NCBI RefSeq assembly: GCF_001653235.2
Contig: NC_035793.1
Coordinates: forward strand, 5,270,001 to 5,334,000
Source: Pochonia chlamydosporia 170
Taxonomy: Eukaryota; Ascomycota; Sordariomycetes; Hypocreales; Clavicipitaceae
DNA: 64,000 bases
Reading direction: 5' to 3'
Numbering within the stretch: position 1 is the first letter of the stretch; each line of letters begins with the position of its first letter. A model generated the notes under the pieces. It worked only from the letters and a program-made list of their open reading frames with translations. It searched no databases and was not told the origin of the DNA. The translations under genes were made by a program, and so were the position numbers. Shown here in pieces: positions 10,843 through 22,859 of this stretch.

Positions 10843-11369
10843 TTATTACGACAAACTATGTCGGTAGAGCAGGCAACAGCGTGTTTCTTTTTTTGCAATT
10901 TTACTACCAAATAGTGAAGTGTTTCTTGCTCTTTCTGCATGGACTTCCAGGCCAAATACATCGAAGGTATTATTATCTTTAATTTATGCATCTCTTGTAA
11001 TCCTAATATAGAGGTTTTGTGGAGAGCTTTAGCTTGGGACCTTCTCGATTCTGCCAGACTTAATGTGCTATAAAGCTTACAAGACCTTCTAACGGCGGCG
11101 TCAAACTAAGTCCGGGAGTTGCCTGTTGTGCTATCTGATGCGAAAGCTAGATAGAATTTAGAGTAACGCACCGCAGGTTGGACCATAGAAAGGACGGCGT
11201 GGTTGTTGCATTGGTTTGTTTTTATAAGGCTTACCTCTAATAGCACTAAATGTTGCTTGTGCGTGAGAGCACACCTTGACTAATTCACAAGTTTGAAAAA
11301 TAGCAAAAGCGTATATAAGATGCATTTAAATACAAGCTTCACTGTAACTAGCAACCAAGCGCTATAGAT
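10843..11369. other. intergenic between convergent genes
   Basis: AT-rich 3' flanks of the receptor and the cysteine-synthase-like gene; no ORF or repeat of note. Confidence 0.5.
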
Positions 11370-12335
11370 CTAAAATAGGTTGCCATTCAGGTACTTAAAC
11401 CCAGAATCCACTGCTACAGTGACTACGGTTTTGCCAGGTCCTAGCTCTTTTGCTAACTGCAACGCAGCAACGATATTTAGACCCGACGATGTACCCACAA
11501 GAAGGCCTTCTTCCTTGGCGAGACGGCGGCACATGGTACGCGCTTCGTCCTCTTCGATAGCCCTCGCCTCGTGGTACAAGTCCTGGTCAAGGTGGGGTGC
11601 AATAAAGCCCGGTGCAACACCTTCAATAGAATGTGTTCCCATCACGCCTTGAGTGAGCTGGGGTGCCGATTTCGGCTCTAATACAATGATTTTCGTTGAT
11701 GGTGATTTGGACTTGAACACCCTGCCGACGCCCATGGCCATTCCAGCAGTACCAACAGCACCGCAGAATGCGTCAATACCATCAGGGAACTGTTCAAGTA
11801 GCTCAAGACCGATCTTCTCGTATCCAACCAGGGCATCTTGATTGCAAAACTGATTTGTGTAATAGTGACCTTCCTCCTTGCCAATTTCGGCCGCTTTTTG
11901 ATTCATTGTTGGGAGCAAGTCTGGCGTCATCTTTCCAGATGGACTATGAGTAATGTCCAAGTCTGCGCCCAAGGCCGTCATTGATCGTAGTTTCTCTGTT
12001 GCTACTGCATCAGAGCATAGAACTCGGAGTCGATAGCCCTTTGCGGCACAGACAAAGCCCAGCGATGAGCCAGTGCTCCCACCAGTAGCTTCAACCACCG
12101 TCATTCCGGGTTTCAAGGTCCCCCGACGCTCGGCTTCTTCTACCATAGACTTTGCCATTCGATCTTTGTAGGAACCTGTCGGGTTGTAGAATTCCAATTT
12201 AACGTACACATTTGCGTAACCTTCCGGCGCAATATTTCGTAGTAGCACCACAGGTGTATTCCCAATTGCGTCCAAGACGGAGCCGCATACTGGTGGGGGA
12301 CGCAATGGCATAGCTGTGTAATACCTTAGATGCAC
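11370..12335 (-). CDS. cysteine synthase-like PLP enzyme (CysK family)
   Basis: An intronless frame of 321 residues (313 if the second Met is used). PLP-dependent fold II features are in order: DAIGNTPVV at the N-terminus, NPTGSYKDRMA with the Schiff-base Lys (K57), a substrate loop EATGGSTGSSLGF, the phosphate-binding GTAGMAMGVGR, and VAVDSGFKY near the end. It should catalyse beta-replacement on O-acetylserine or a related serine derivative, in the cytosol or mitochondrion. The substrate loop reads TGGSTG where housekeeping CysK has TSGNTG, so it may be a paralogue with another nucleophile or donor. No other sulfur genes are nearby. The lack of introns contrasts with nearly all neighbours. 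Confidence 0.85.
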   Translation of the reverse strand: MHLRYYTAMPLRPPPVCGSVLDAIGNTPVVLLRNIAPEGYANVYVKLEFYNPTGSYKDRMAKSMVEEAERRGTLKPGMTVVEATGGSTGSSLGFVCAAKGYRLRVLCSDAVATEKLRSMTALGADLDITHSPSGKMTPDLLPTMNQKAAEIGKEEGHYYTNQFCNQDALVGYEKIGLELLEQFPDGIDAFCGAVGTAGMAMGVGRVFKSKSPSTKIIVLEPKSAPQLTQGVMGTHSIEGVAPGFIAPHLDQDLYHEARAIEEDEARTMCRRLAKEEGLLVGTSSGLNIVAALQLAKELGPGKTVVTVAVDSGFKYLNGNLF

Positions 12336-12735
12336 CGGTAGACCATACCTTGTAGTGATGTGTCATTAGAACGAGGAGGATTTTCTCGGCGACCAGTGCA
12401 CTATATATCGTCGCGTTATTTATGTCAAATGAAGGGCGCAAAATTGCGTGAAAACTCCACGCCTTCTATCAACACGACGACCATATTTTTCTTCAAAAGG
12501 TGTAATTATGGCTGTTGTGTAGAGTCATAGTGATATTAAGCTACTAGGCAACGTAGGAGTTTAAAACTCTAAAGTTTTAGGTTGGAAGCAGTGGTTGAGA
12601 AACTAGTTGCAGTGACTGGACAGTGCACTTTAACGAAGATCTCGCAGATAGCTCGATACTTTATCAGAGAAAACCTCAGTCTATACTGCCTATTTAAATA
12701 TTAGATAAAATTAGCTTTGTATAGACGTGGCTGCA
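12336..12735. other. intergenic, no gene seen
   Basis: Upstream side of the CysK-like gene and 3' flank of the glucanase; AT-rich from about 12480, no ORF of note. Confidence 0.5.
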
Positions 12736-14079
12736 TCAGGTAAACCCATTGCACACATCTTGATACACGTTACTCTCAAGCCCAGCTGCGTCAGTCGGGA
12801 CATACTTGAGACTAGTAGCATAGGAGTACGTCCATCTCGGATCATTGAGTTCAGTTTTCCAGGTCCAATAAACCCACCCATCCATACCAGGCTTCTCGTA
12901 AAGCTGCTGCTGAGCAGTGAAAAATTTCTTGAAGAACGCCCCGTCACTCCAATCCACGTTGGACGTCATGCTCCATTCTCCAGTGAATTCAAAGGCTTGG
13001 CCACTGACAACACGAGAGTCCGTACATGCGCTATGCATAAGCTGATACTGATCGCCATTATTGGAGCCCAAAGCAAAGCCAATATAGTTGTGGTCGTCAA
13101 ACGCGGTCATTGGGTCGTTGGCCACCACGGCCACAGTGCGTGCATCGCCAGAGTCCCATTTGCTAGACATGAATTGGACATGAAGCTTTTTACCATCTGG
13201 AACATTCAGAGATTCCTCGGCATCGCGGACAGCTTTAAGTGCAGCTGGGTAATATGTTTGCACCAGACCAGGATCTTCTCCTGGAGCAGGGTAACGACCA
13301 CCAGCATCATGCTTAGATACTGGCTCGTTGAGAACCTCAATCATACCGACAGTGGAATAAGCAGAATTAGTATGAATGCGATTTGTCATCCAGGAGAGCC
13401 ATTTCTCAGCCCGGCCAAAGTTATAATCGTTGAAAAATCCGGCAGGCTTGTTAATTTGGCCAGTGAAAGCATCCTCTTGTTGACCTCCTGGGGCACCGTG
13501 AAGATCAATAATGACATAAATGCCCAAATCGGCGGCTTTCTGGACCACAGCGTCGAGATATGGAAGCATACGGCTGCCATCAGCAAAGGGCTCGCTGGCA
13601 GTGTCGACAATGTCCGTGTAAGACCAATACCCAATGGGAATTCTAATCGTGTTCAAGCCAACATCATGAACGGACTGGACAGTATCAGGGTTAATCCAAT
13701 CACGCCAATGGTTCTCGAACTTCTGATTGCCCGCTTCTCGGTTGCCTCCCGCATAGTGGTCTCGCATGCAATCAAACTCCGAAGCCGAGTCACCGCAGCC
13801 CATCACATTCCCCCATTCATTTGGCATCATCCAGGGCTCGCAGATGAGCCAACCTGATTCTGCGTAAGAGGAGATAGATTATCCAAAGGGCAGCAATAAC
13901 GTACCGCCAAAGTTAACTCCGCGTATTTTCGTGACGCCATTTGGTAAAGAAGGCTTGAATCGCTTACCAAGCTTCTCGAAGCGAGCCGTCTGATTGAAGG
14001 CTTCAAGATCACGTTCGTGGGGAAGCCAAGCCGAAACGGCATTTGTGAGGAATAAGAGCACAAGAGCAGAGAGATGCAT
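12736..14079 (-). CDS. secreted endo-beta-1,6-glucanase, GH5
   Basis: Two exons, 14079-13905 and 13859-12736, give 432 residues. The signal peptide MHLSALVLLFLTNAVSAW is followed by a propeptide-like stretch and KIRGVNFGESGWLICEPWM across the splice site, a join that is exactly the family pattern (RGVN..EPWM). GH5 hallmarks follow: NTIRIPIGYW, VIIDLHGAPGGQ, the acid/base VLNEP (Glu about 237) and the nucleophile FTGEW (Glu about 353), then GWVYWTWKTE. It resembles the Trichoderma BGN16 type, which cleaves beta-1,6-glucan (pustulan-like) in fungal walls and is tied to mycoparasitism or wall remodelling. A TATA-like site lies about 100 bases upstream. The long ORF on the opposite strand is a shadow. 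Confidence 0.9.
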
Positions 14080-15402
14080 TACGAATACACACACAGAATC
14101 AATTGTTGGATACAGTAGATGATTGCTCCCTTGCGGAAGCTGAGAAAGGCAATCAAGCGTGATGGTGTGCTTAGGGCATTTTATAGTTATGTCACGAAAT
14201 CGCCAACCTGGTGCAGACAATTCCTATCCAGGCAAGTCAATCTCACAGCCATTGCAAGTTGGCATGTCCAATAGTGCTAATAGGCTACATTCGAAAATCA
14301 TTAACAACTTTTTTAGATCGTCAATGCCAATCAGCCTATTCTTCTTTTCGGCCCTTACTTAACGGTGCAACTAGGGGAGTGTCGGGCAACCACTTCTCGC
14401 AGTTTAAGTTGCCATGCTGTAAGGCGGCGGTCCGAGTTTACGAGAGCAAGCAACAAGCACTTAGTCGATCATGACTTTGTTTGGCTTAGTGCTCAACCAT
14501 CTTGTTGCTGGCAAAATCATGGGAGTCTCTTAGCTTGGCGCTTGTGCTGTATTTGTCGAACGGCCCGAGCATGAAACACAGCTTGTAACAGAACTAGACG
14601 GAACATTATTATCCCCCAACCACTTGCACATTGAGCTTTTTCTTGCTTAGCCCAGGCGTCTTAGATCGATGATCTCATTTTAAGACCGCAAACTTAATAC
14701 CAACACTAGTCCCTTCAGTGTTGTCGCCAACTACGCGCGTGAGAGACAGTAACATGCGCTTATGACATCCCTAACTTGTCTCCTTTGAACCACACCAATT
14801 AGTTGGAATAAGAGTACTGGAAGAGTACTAGAGTACTAGTAATATGATATTGCAATGTTACTTGAGAAATGTGCATCACATTTACGTCGTTGGGTTTGAC
14901 CGACAGACTATTTACGAGCATATTGCTCCGACGAAGCTTTGCGAACTGGACATTCCGAAAACCAAATACCAATATTACACTTTGCCATCGAATCCATGAT
15001 CTTATCATGTATATAAAGTAACACTCACTACGGAAATAACTGACTGCTGATGGGGAATTGCCAAGGCCAGGGTCAGTTAAACGATATTCCCATGTCCTGC
15101 GGTTGCGGCTGCTCACACTCAAGAGTGCTGCAAAGCAGACGCTAATCAGCTTGCGTTGTGCCCACATGCCCATCCATCTTGGCCTCTGTTCGGGTCTCTG
15201 TCTTCTACTCCATATTTTCTGGGTAGAAACCAAACTCCACTGTACCACACAATGTCCCTCCACTTGGGATTCCGAGGTTTCCGCGGAATCCGCGCTTGAA
15301 ATATTCAAGGTTGAGGTAGCTAGCCTCGTCACGTTGCTTTGAACTTCAGAACCCGTATTCCTGCTGAGTGGGTTTCTCGCTCAGTAGGTGGTTCAACGCA
15401 TT
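14080..15402. other. intergenic, no gene seen
   Basis: Divergent promoter space between the glucanase and the Zn2Cys6 gene (1.3 kb). A 177-codon minus-strand frame at 14799-15332 has no family features and a biased composition, so I do not call it. Confidence 0.45.
14178..14185 (-). promoter_or_regulatory. TATA-like box before endo-beta-1,6-glucanase
   Basis: TATAAAAT on the minus strand, about 99-106 bases before the ATG at 14079; it supports the chosen start. Confidence 0.4.
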
Positions 15403-17736
15403 ATGATGCGACAAAACAGTGTAATTCCTCGCGCGGTAAGACTGCCCCAGCAAGGCCGAACTTTTCAGGGTGTGTGACTGATCAACTGGACGATTTGGGT
15501 CACAGTGCAAAAACTGCCGTACTCGGAAGGTCTGTGAACACCAAGGGTATATCGTTTTGGCCAGCAAAGGTATTGACAGCTGTTGTCACATTTCAGATAA
15601 GATGTAACCGGCAAAACCCATGTTCAAATTGTGTGACATCTAACCTTGAGTGTCTCTCTACGGGTCCTAAGCTTCCTGCGAAAGAGTCTGGCGTGTCACT
15701 CTGTGTTGCTGACCAGTATGTACCCATTCAATCCATCCCTTCAAAACCAAGTACCATAATAACAATGTAGTGATGATACAGCAACGATCACATTGCCGTG
15801 ATCAATGGTCGTCTTGAGAGACTGGAAAAGGCCCTCGAGTCTAGCTTGCCCAATCATTGCAATAGAAGGCAAGAAAGGGCTCAAGATGACGAGTCTTCCC
15901 CCGTGGACGTGAGAGGCCTATCTCAGACAGAATGGTTCACGTGCCAAGCAGAGTCACTGCGCGGGGAGTCGTCTTTTGAAGGGCAAGCTGACATGGCTAG
16001 TCGTATATCACAGCTACCATCAACTGAATCGACTGGGCCATCCCAAATTGTTGATGAAGTTAGATCCTTGCGCGCAATAATTCGTAATAAGCAAACTGGT
16101 GATGCACAACCGCAGAAGGCACTGTCAGGCGTGGCGGACAATTATTCGCGGCAACTACCCGTGAGAGTTGTGATCAAACTTTTGGAGGTTTTGAAGAGTA
16201 CGACAACCTGGTAAACTTACGTCCGGTGGCTCATAAACTGATATACTTTCGGCCAACAGGTCCCTTTCGCTTACTCTTTTTCATGCATCCGATAGAGGGG
16301 CCACAGTATCTCGAGAGTTTAGCACAACGAATTTACTTTCCCGTTGCGCCAATATCTATAGGGGAGTTGACTGTGTTTTATGGCCTACTCTATAATCACA
16401 TCAGGGAGGTCATAGAGGTGGACAAGGTATCGGACATGTCACTACCGGAACTAAGACGATATCAGGATGTTTGCTTTGAAGCATTCCAGGCCGGAGTGCA
16501 AAGCTCCGAGTTATATGCCGTGCCCACCCATGCTAACACGCTGGCCCTGACCATTGCAGTAAGTAAAAATAGCTGCAACTAGCTCTTGAGATGCTTGCAT
16601 ACTAATGACTAATATCAATGTATAGATATTGGATGCCCAGTTCACGGGAAACCTGGCATTGCAGTGGAACCTGACATCTGCAGCGGCAAGGCATTGTATT
16701 ACACTAGCCTATCATCGAGAAGCAACTGTGCAAAAGATGTCTGCCGAGATGGCCAAGCAGTGCCGTCGTTTATTCTGGCATGTATACGTTTCAAGCCAGA
16801 GCATGGTGCTGCCTTTAGGTAAAGCTCCGATGATTCATGATTACGATGTTGACCTGAATCCAATGGTTGCAACATCAGATTCAGCGTCAGCAGCGTGGAC
16901 CGCAGCTTTTGACTTGATGCGTGCGTTCTTCAGCCTGCAGGCTAGTGTTTACCAAAGATTGTATTCCCCTTGGGCCACAAATCTTTGCTCGGAATCAAGA
17001 GTGCGTACAGTCCAGGAGCTGTCAGCCGATCTTGAGCAATGGTTTGGTAGATGGCTTTCTGTTGATCACTCCCGAGCTCATCATTCTGAACTCTTTCATG
17101 TGCTCTTCATTCCTGTGCATGTGGCGTACTACTCGTTGTTGGCACTTATCCATAGAGCGGCCACATCCTCGAGTTCGATTGAAGAGGTCTCAAGTGAGTG
17201 TTTTACATTTGCAAGAAAAGGGTTACAAACACACCTATCACTGTATCCTCAAGTAGCAGCCATAGGAACAGGCGCGGTACAATTGTACGCAATTTGGTAT
17301 GTTCTACTTAAATGCGTGCATAATGCAATTCACATGCTCAACATATACTAGGGTCTTCGTTCGGTCGTCCTTTACGCCATATATAGTCACCTTTGTGCAT
17401 TGCATCTCTCAAACCGATAAGAATGATCTCGATACACTACGGGAAGTTTTGGGAACCCTGGATGAAATCGCAACTGTCGCCAACCACTGTCAAAGGCAAG
17501 TTGAAGTTTGCAAAGCTCTATATAGAACAGCACATGCTTTCATCCACTCCAACCAAAATGCAGCTCAGCAGGCTCAGGCGCACCATGAAAGAACAATTAA
17601 CTTGCCACTGCAACATTATGACACGGATCTATTCGACTGGGATCTACTTCAGTCAGACATAGACAGTTGGGTAGCAGACGGTATGAACAGGTCTGCTGTT
17701 ACCCTGGGTATTCAGTTAGATGGATCCACGCAGTAG
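15403..17736 (+). CDS. Zn2Cys6 transcription factor, probably frameshifted
   Basis: Exons 15403-15435, 15506-15529, 15597-15715, 15782-16558, 16626-17296 and 17352-17736. The first three build an N-terminal zinc cluster: PRACKNCRTRKIRCNRQNP continues into CSNC and LEC, giving the six cysteines with C-x2-C-x6-C-x5-C-x2-C-x6-C spacing. A coiled linker (NGRLERLEKALESS) follows, then a fungal-specific middle region with CRRLFWHVYVSSQ and a DYDVDLN motif. It should be a nuclear DNA-binding regulator. Within exon 4 the frame breaks at the T-run 16189-16192: KLLEV reads in one frame and EEYDNLVNLRPVAHK in the next, with no usable intron between. It is either a recent pseudogene or an assembly error. 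The SDR gene downstream is the nearest possible target. Confidence 0.7.
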
Positions 17737-18471
17737 TAAAGAAATTGACCGCTGTATTACTGGCCATTGTCAAGTCATATAGCTATCCGCGGCAAAGTCC
17801 CATTAGTGTAGTAATGCAGTATAACTTGTTCATTGCTCGGAGTCAACGACAGAATATGGCGCAGCCGCGCCATGTGCGTTGCCAATGCGGACTTTGTAGC
17901 TGCACGCGGAATTTCTCACAACGCTTCCTTGGCTACAAACTGTTCTTCGGGTTTGCCAAGTGCCCTTGGAAGTCGAGGGACAGGCTCGGAACATTCTTCC
18001 AACAACACAATGCACTACCGTGGATTCCGTTCCATCGGGAAACAGTGGAGCTTTGAGACGAAGACTGACGACCACATCTGCAAGCTTACTGAACCTCGCG
18101 CGAATACAAGTGGCCGAATGGCTAATTCTATTATAAATTACTTCTCATCAGAGGATTTGAGAGGGAGCCCCATGATTTGGGTCCGTGTATAACCCCGCAA
18201 GTCATGACATGGTCAAATTGATCTGAGCAAATCAGCTCATAGCTGGCAAATCCAGACAATTTGTGTAACAGTTATCGTGTCTCCAATAGCTCCAAGAGAA
18301 TTACGGTGCGGAGTACAACCGTGCACTGGAGAAGGAATATTACTCCACCATGGCAAAAGCATATAAAGAAGGGCGTGTTGCAAGTCCATCAATCTCGTTG
18401 GCACATCATCGTGCGGGCAACGCGTAGATGAGCAGAAAGGCCACACGTCTTTTCCACAAAAACAGTAAAGG
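17737..18471. other. intergenic, no gene seen
   Basis: Upstream region of the SDR gene; the short ORFs overlap one another in different frames and have no family features. A TATA-like site is near 18362. Confidence 0.45.
18362..18368 (+). promoter_or_regulatory. TATA-like box before SDR
   Basis: TATAAAG about 104-110 bases before the ATG at 18472. Confidence 0.4.
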
Positions 18472-19496
18472 ATGTCTTTTTCACCTGCCTTACTGGAAGG
18501 CAAAGTTGGCCTCGTAACTGGTGCGGGCTCCCCTTATGGCATCGGTCGTTCTCTTGTCACTGCACTTGCCAGCGCAGGCGCCCGAGCCGTATATGCAACG
18601 GATCTTACTTTGGTCAACATACCATCACTGAAGAAGGAAGTTGATGAAAGCGGTGCCACTTGTACTGTGCACGGAGCTGTACTAGATGTCACTTCGGAAG
18701 AACAAACAATTAAAGTAATCAAGGACATATTAGAAGAGTATGGCCGGTTTGACTTCTTCTTTGCCAACGCTGGAGTTGGATTCTACAAGTATAAACACCA
18801 ACCTACAAAATAACAAAGAAACGGTCGCTAACTATGTTACAGGACGCTAGAGGATACAGATACAGCGTACTATGACAGAACAATCAGCATCCTGCAACGG
18901 TCCTTCTTTCTGGCGATCAAATATGGAGGGCATGCCATGTGTACACTCTCGGACGATAAGCCGAACCCAGGGGGTACCATCATCGCCACCAGCTCAATGG
19001 CCGGTGTAACAGGGGCCGTTTCTGATCTATCTTACTGTAAGATTTGAGAATTGACCGAAATATGAACTGCAACTAATGGCACCTAGCAACCGCAAAGGCG
19101 GCTGTTAGCAATATGGTGAAGTCAGCGTCTGTCCAGCTGTCTGCTAGCAATATCAGAGTAAATGCAATTGCTCCCGGATTTATCCGCACAAGTATTGCGA
19201 GTACGACAGCTTGGATCGCAGGTGGCCAGAACGAAGATGATGTCACGACAGATGGGGCAGCAGCGGTTGGGCCATTCGATGCGATGATGCGCGCCACTCG
19301 AAACGCCAATCCCTTGAAGTACTACTACAATAGAGTTCCTGAGCCAATCGAGATTGCCAATATTGGCGTCTTCCTGGCATCTGACCTATCTGCATCAGTG
19401 AATGGGCAAAACATCGTGGCTGACAGTGGCAAGACAGTGGCGGGTCTTGGGGAGGGCGTCATCGGCCCAATTGAGCAGATGACACCAATGAAATAA
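18472..19496 (+). CDS. short-chain dehydrogenase/reductase (SDR)
   Basis: Exons 18472-18788, 18843-19036 and 19087-19496 give 306 residues. Classical SDR elements are in order: the cofactor loop TGAGSPYGIG (one or two residues longer than the usual TGxxxGxG), FFFANAGVG, IIATSSMAG with the catalytic Ser, and SYSTAK with Tyr 170 and Lys 174, then VNAIAPGFIRT. The intron at 19037-19086 splits the catalytic YSTAK codons and its removal restores the motif. It should be a cytosolic NAD(P)H-dependent alcohol/ketone oxidoreductase; the substrate is unknown. The Asp at the end of the second strand (ATDLT) points to NAD preference. It follows the Zn2Cys6 gene on the same strand. Confidence 0.87.
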
Positions 19497-22400
19497 AAGC
19501 CTAGTTGAACTAATAAGGAAATAAATGCAGGGTACCGCTCTATCCATAGGCTGGGATGACATGGACATGCTGCCAGGCACATGGCTTCTTGTCATCAAAG
19601 GCGAAAATGAGATGAGTCTTTCTGGTACCGCAACAGTTTAATCAAGTGTGAATTCAATTGCAAACCCTCGTGTGGTCGAAGATATTTCTTGTGGCAGTGT
19701 TTTAGCACGGTAGGGCGAAAGTATCATCGTGCACGGCACACGGTAGTGTCTTTCAGTAGTTCTTTCTTTTTTCCAACAAGCATTGAAGCTTTTACCGCCG
19801 ACGTCGACGTTTGTAAGCAAGCCCTATTAACCCACAGGTAGTTTTGTGAGTGAATCCTCCCTTGTGACACGTCCGGATTTGCTAGACTTCCTCACGGATA
19901 GGGAAACAGCTCAATCGACGCTATTCCTCGTCAGACGACTCATAACTGGTGTATCAGTAGTTGCCAACCGTATTGAGAAAGCAATTCTCCCTTTGAGATA
20001 TCTTTATAGAGTTGGTAGAAACCCGTATGTCAACCAGAGCCGCCGAAGTCACCAGCTTCCTAGGATCAACCAAGAATCCGAGTACTCCCGTACCTGTGAG
20101 GATATTAGTGGAATCAAAGGTCCAGAGTGTTGCCATTGTTGATTGTGCACTTGTGCCATCGGACAAACCACTTACAGAGTCTCTCTGTCCAGCAACTAGA
20201 TGTTAAAAACCCGTATGCTGAAGTTGATCACGAGTTTTCAGCCCTACACAAGTCTTACCTGGTGCGGCCATATGCAAAAGTTGTAATCGACATGGAGACT
20301 GAAAAATGAATTATAACAAGCTGGTCCTATAGTTTGGATTAGATACTCCGTTGAATTACATTCCGGTTGAAATACTTGTGCTCAGCTATCTTCGAAGCCT
20401 CAACACCCAAAACCACTCGGCCTAGTTTCCATGCTCAAGCCGAGCCTTCACAGAAACAGGAACACGTCGACATAGTCCGAAGTAATACCACCCAGCCCAA
20501 AAAGGCATCTGGAGTAGGGGAATGCTGTCTAGTTGGTTGTTGTGGTTCCTTTGATATCAATCCCACTGAGTTATATTGGGCACTACTGGCTATAGGCTGG
20601 GGGAAAAAGATTACCGATAGTATCTCTCTGATTGCCTTCCAGAATGACGTGCTCAAATGCAGGGCTGGGTGCATTATGGAAGGTTGTCGATGGCTTAATC
20701 ACCCGGGTGTGACGAATTCCGGCGTTAGCTCCTAAGACGGAAAGTCAACTGCTGTGTGGAGTGGTGACGGGCGTAACCGATATAGGACGGTGAAGCAATC
20801 ATTTCTTATTAGATAAGGATAGATAGGAGCTTGCAAGGTGAAGGTCATCAGTGGATAGTTCGCTGATTCTCTGCTTGCATTCATGTCCCTCCGTTAATCC
20901 TAGCCTAGGTGTGTGATTCCTGAAGCCGTGACCTGGGTCCCGTACGCCTGTGATGGCTTCCTGTTGGGCGGCACCGGGAGATCTGGAAATAAAAATAGAA
21001 TTCCGCGTACGACAACAGTGAATTGTTCATATATTTATTATGACGGTGCTCCCTTCGCATGGCGGATGGACCGTGGTTCTAGACCGTGACTCGCGCAGGG
21101 CACAACTGTGCTCTTTACAGGAAATCAAAGTCTTCTCAGGCGCTTAACATCTGCCATGACTTTTGACATGAGGAAGTTGGCAAGCACCAAGAAATTGGTG
21201 CGTGCACAATGCGTGGCAACTCCGGAACTCATGAGGAACCCATGCGGTGTTGATGACATTTATTTATGGCCCAGCTAACCGATCTTCCTTTTTTTTTCGG
21301 GCGCCTATTCAAGTAACAGAAGAAAATCCAGGGACGATTTATTTATCAGAAACTGACTTCAAAGGCCGGGCTTAACAGATTACTTCTCGGCTGTTTCGTC
21401 TGTCGCAATTGACCAAGCGAATGGCGGAACCAGCTTGAGGTTGGGAGTTTAGAAGGTGCAGACGGGCATCTAGATTCTAGACCCCATAGGCACGCACCAT
21501 ACGCACTGATCATGACTTGTGACCGACAAGGTCATCTATCGTCATGCTCTGGCTGAATCTGGCAGGTGGCTTGCCTGCATAAGTCTTCCTTCATCTACAT
21601 TCCACAACGTTGAAAGCTAAGGACATGCTGATCATTCAATCTCCGACTGCCCAGAGCCAGTACGAGTCGGGCATTCAAGCTGGGTCACAACAGCGGTGGA
21701 GAATGAAGCAAGTGTGACAATTTGAAGCTTAATTGTAACCTTGCAATCAGTCTAGCCCTGTCAGGCTGAGACCTCGTGGGGTAACTGCGCAAGTTCCCTG
21801 CCAGTTGCATGACATTCTTCATGGAATGACTGATGACGGTAGTCAAAATTATCCCCATCCTCCCCATCCTCCCCTTCTTCGCCTATGTGCATACTGACAA
21901 ATAGGCAGGAACTTAGTCTTAGAGGTTAACTTCAAGTAACTATGCAGGCTGTCTACATTGGTACAGGTAGCGTGTGGCCTCTTCTTATTAGTCGGCATGA
22001 TATGGCTGGGATAGAATACTTTGGTCGTGTGGTAACCTGAGAGAGCCTTGGGCTAGCTTTATCGTAGCGGGCGGGAAGGGTCGCACACTTTGGCCGTATT
22101 GCAACAAAGTCCTTTTTCCAGTCAGCCGCCTACCAATTTTGGCAGGTCCCTTTCATCTAAATACTCCAAAACATATCAAGTTTCGGTTCAACAACGACCA
22201 GCGCCGAATTCCGCTATGCGGTGTCCCTCAGTTTGTGGGGAGCCCTGCAACAATGCATGGGCTTGGACTGCCAAGCAAGAGCTAGGCATTTGCCCCAACA
22301 TGTATGCCGACAGGCATGCCAGATAGGGAAAGTCAGCGTGGCCCAAGTGATCTGAAGTGCTCATGACTAGAATAAACACGTAGACGTTGTTCACAGAACA

Positions 22401-22859
22401 TGGGTATGCTTGATGCAGCAACTCCCTGACAACATCCTAAATGTCCTGTCACCACCTACCAATGGCCGTTGCTTACCAAGGATTCCCATGTCCTGAGTGT
22501 CATCTTCAAATGCTAGCTTTTGTGTGCCGATACGAAACCAAGACAGGCAGGTATGTCGATCATGATGAAAGTATCCCAATGCTAAAGAGGGCCGTGGAGA
22601 AACCACGCACACCATGTTGGCTAGCAGGCAATATCGTTTTGAGCTGCCGCATACAGTCAAATCCGCTCTACAGGTAAAGTCAGGTTTTCCTAAGAAGCAA
22701 ATGGAGTGTTCAACTAATATAAAACGTGGCCGGCTCTTCCTTAGGATTCTGCCAGTCCCAACCGTCTCAAAGATAGACCCGCAAGGAACTGAGAATAAAA
22801 TCTATCTCAGGCAAGTCCACTAAAGTTCTTTTGCTATAAGTTATCAATTTTCAGCAACA
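19497..22859. other. long gene-poor stretch
   Basis: In 3.4 kb I see only short frames (for example 19846-20142 and 20367-20735, + strand) with no recognisable domain, leader or splice pattern. It could hold decayed genes. A TATA-like site near 22718 belongs to the aminopeptidase. Confidence 0.4.
22718..22724 (+). promoter_or_regulatory. TATA-like box before M28 aminopeptidase
   Basis: TATAAAA about 136-142 bases before the ATG at 22860. Confidence 0.35.

Noticed and set aside
12727..13857. 376-codon plus-strand ORF
   Set aside because: It lies exactly opposite the GH5 exon, whose catalytic motifs, leader and splice site are all on the minus strand; a shadow ORF.
14799..15332. 177-codon minus-strand ORF upstream of the Zn2Cys6 gene
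   Set aside because: No leader, domain or splice pattern, and a composition typical of chance frames.
16163..16200. 38-base intron that would repair the Zn2Cys6 gene frame
   Set aside because: It has GT..AG ends and the right phase but is shorter than any other intron here (about 45 bases and up), and both sides already read as conserved sequence up to the T-run.
19846..20735. two plus-strand ORFs of about 100-120 codons
   Set aside because: They do not join by splicing, overlap other frames and show no recognisable domain.
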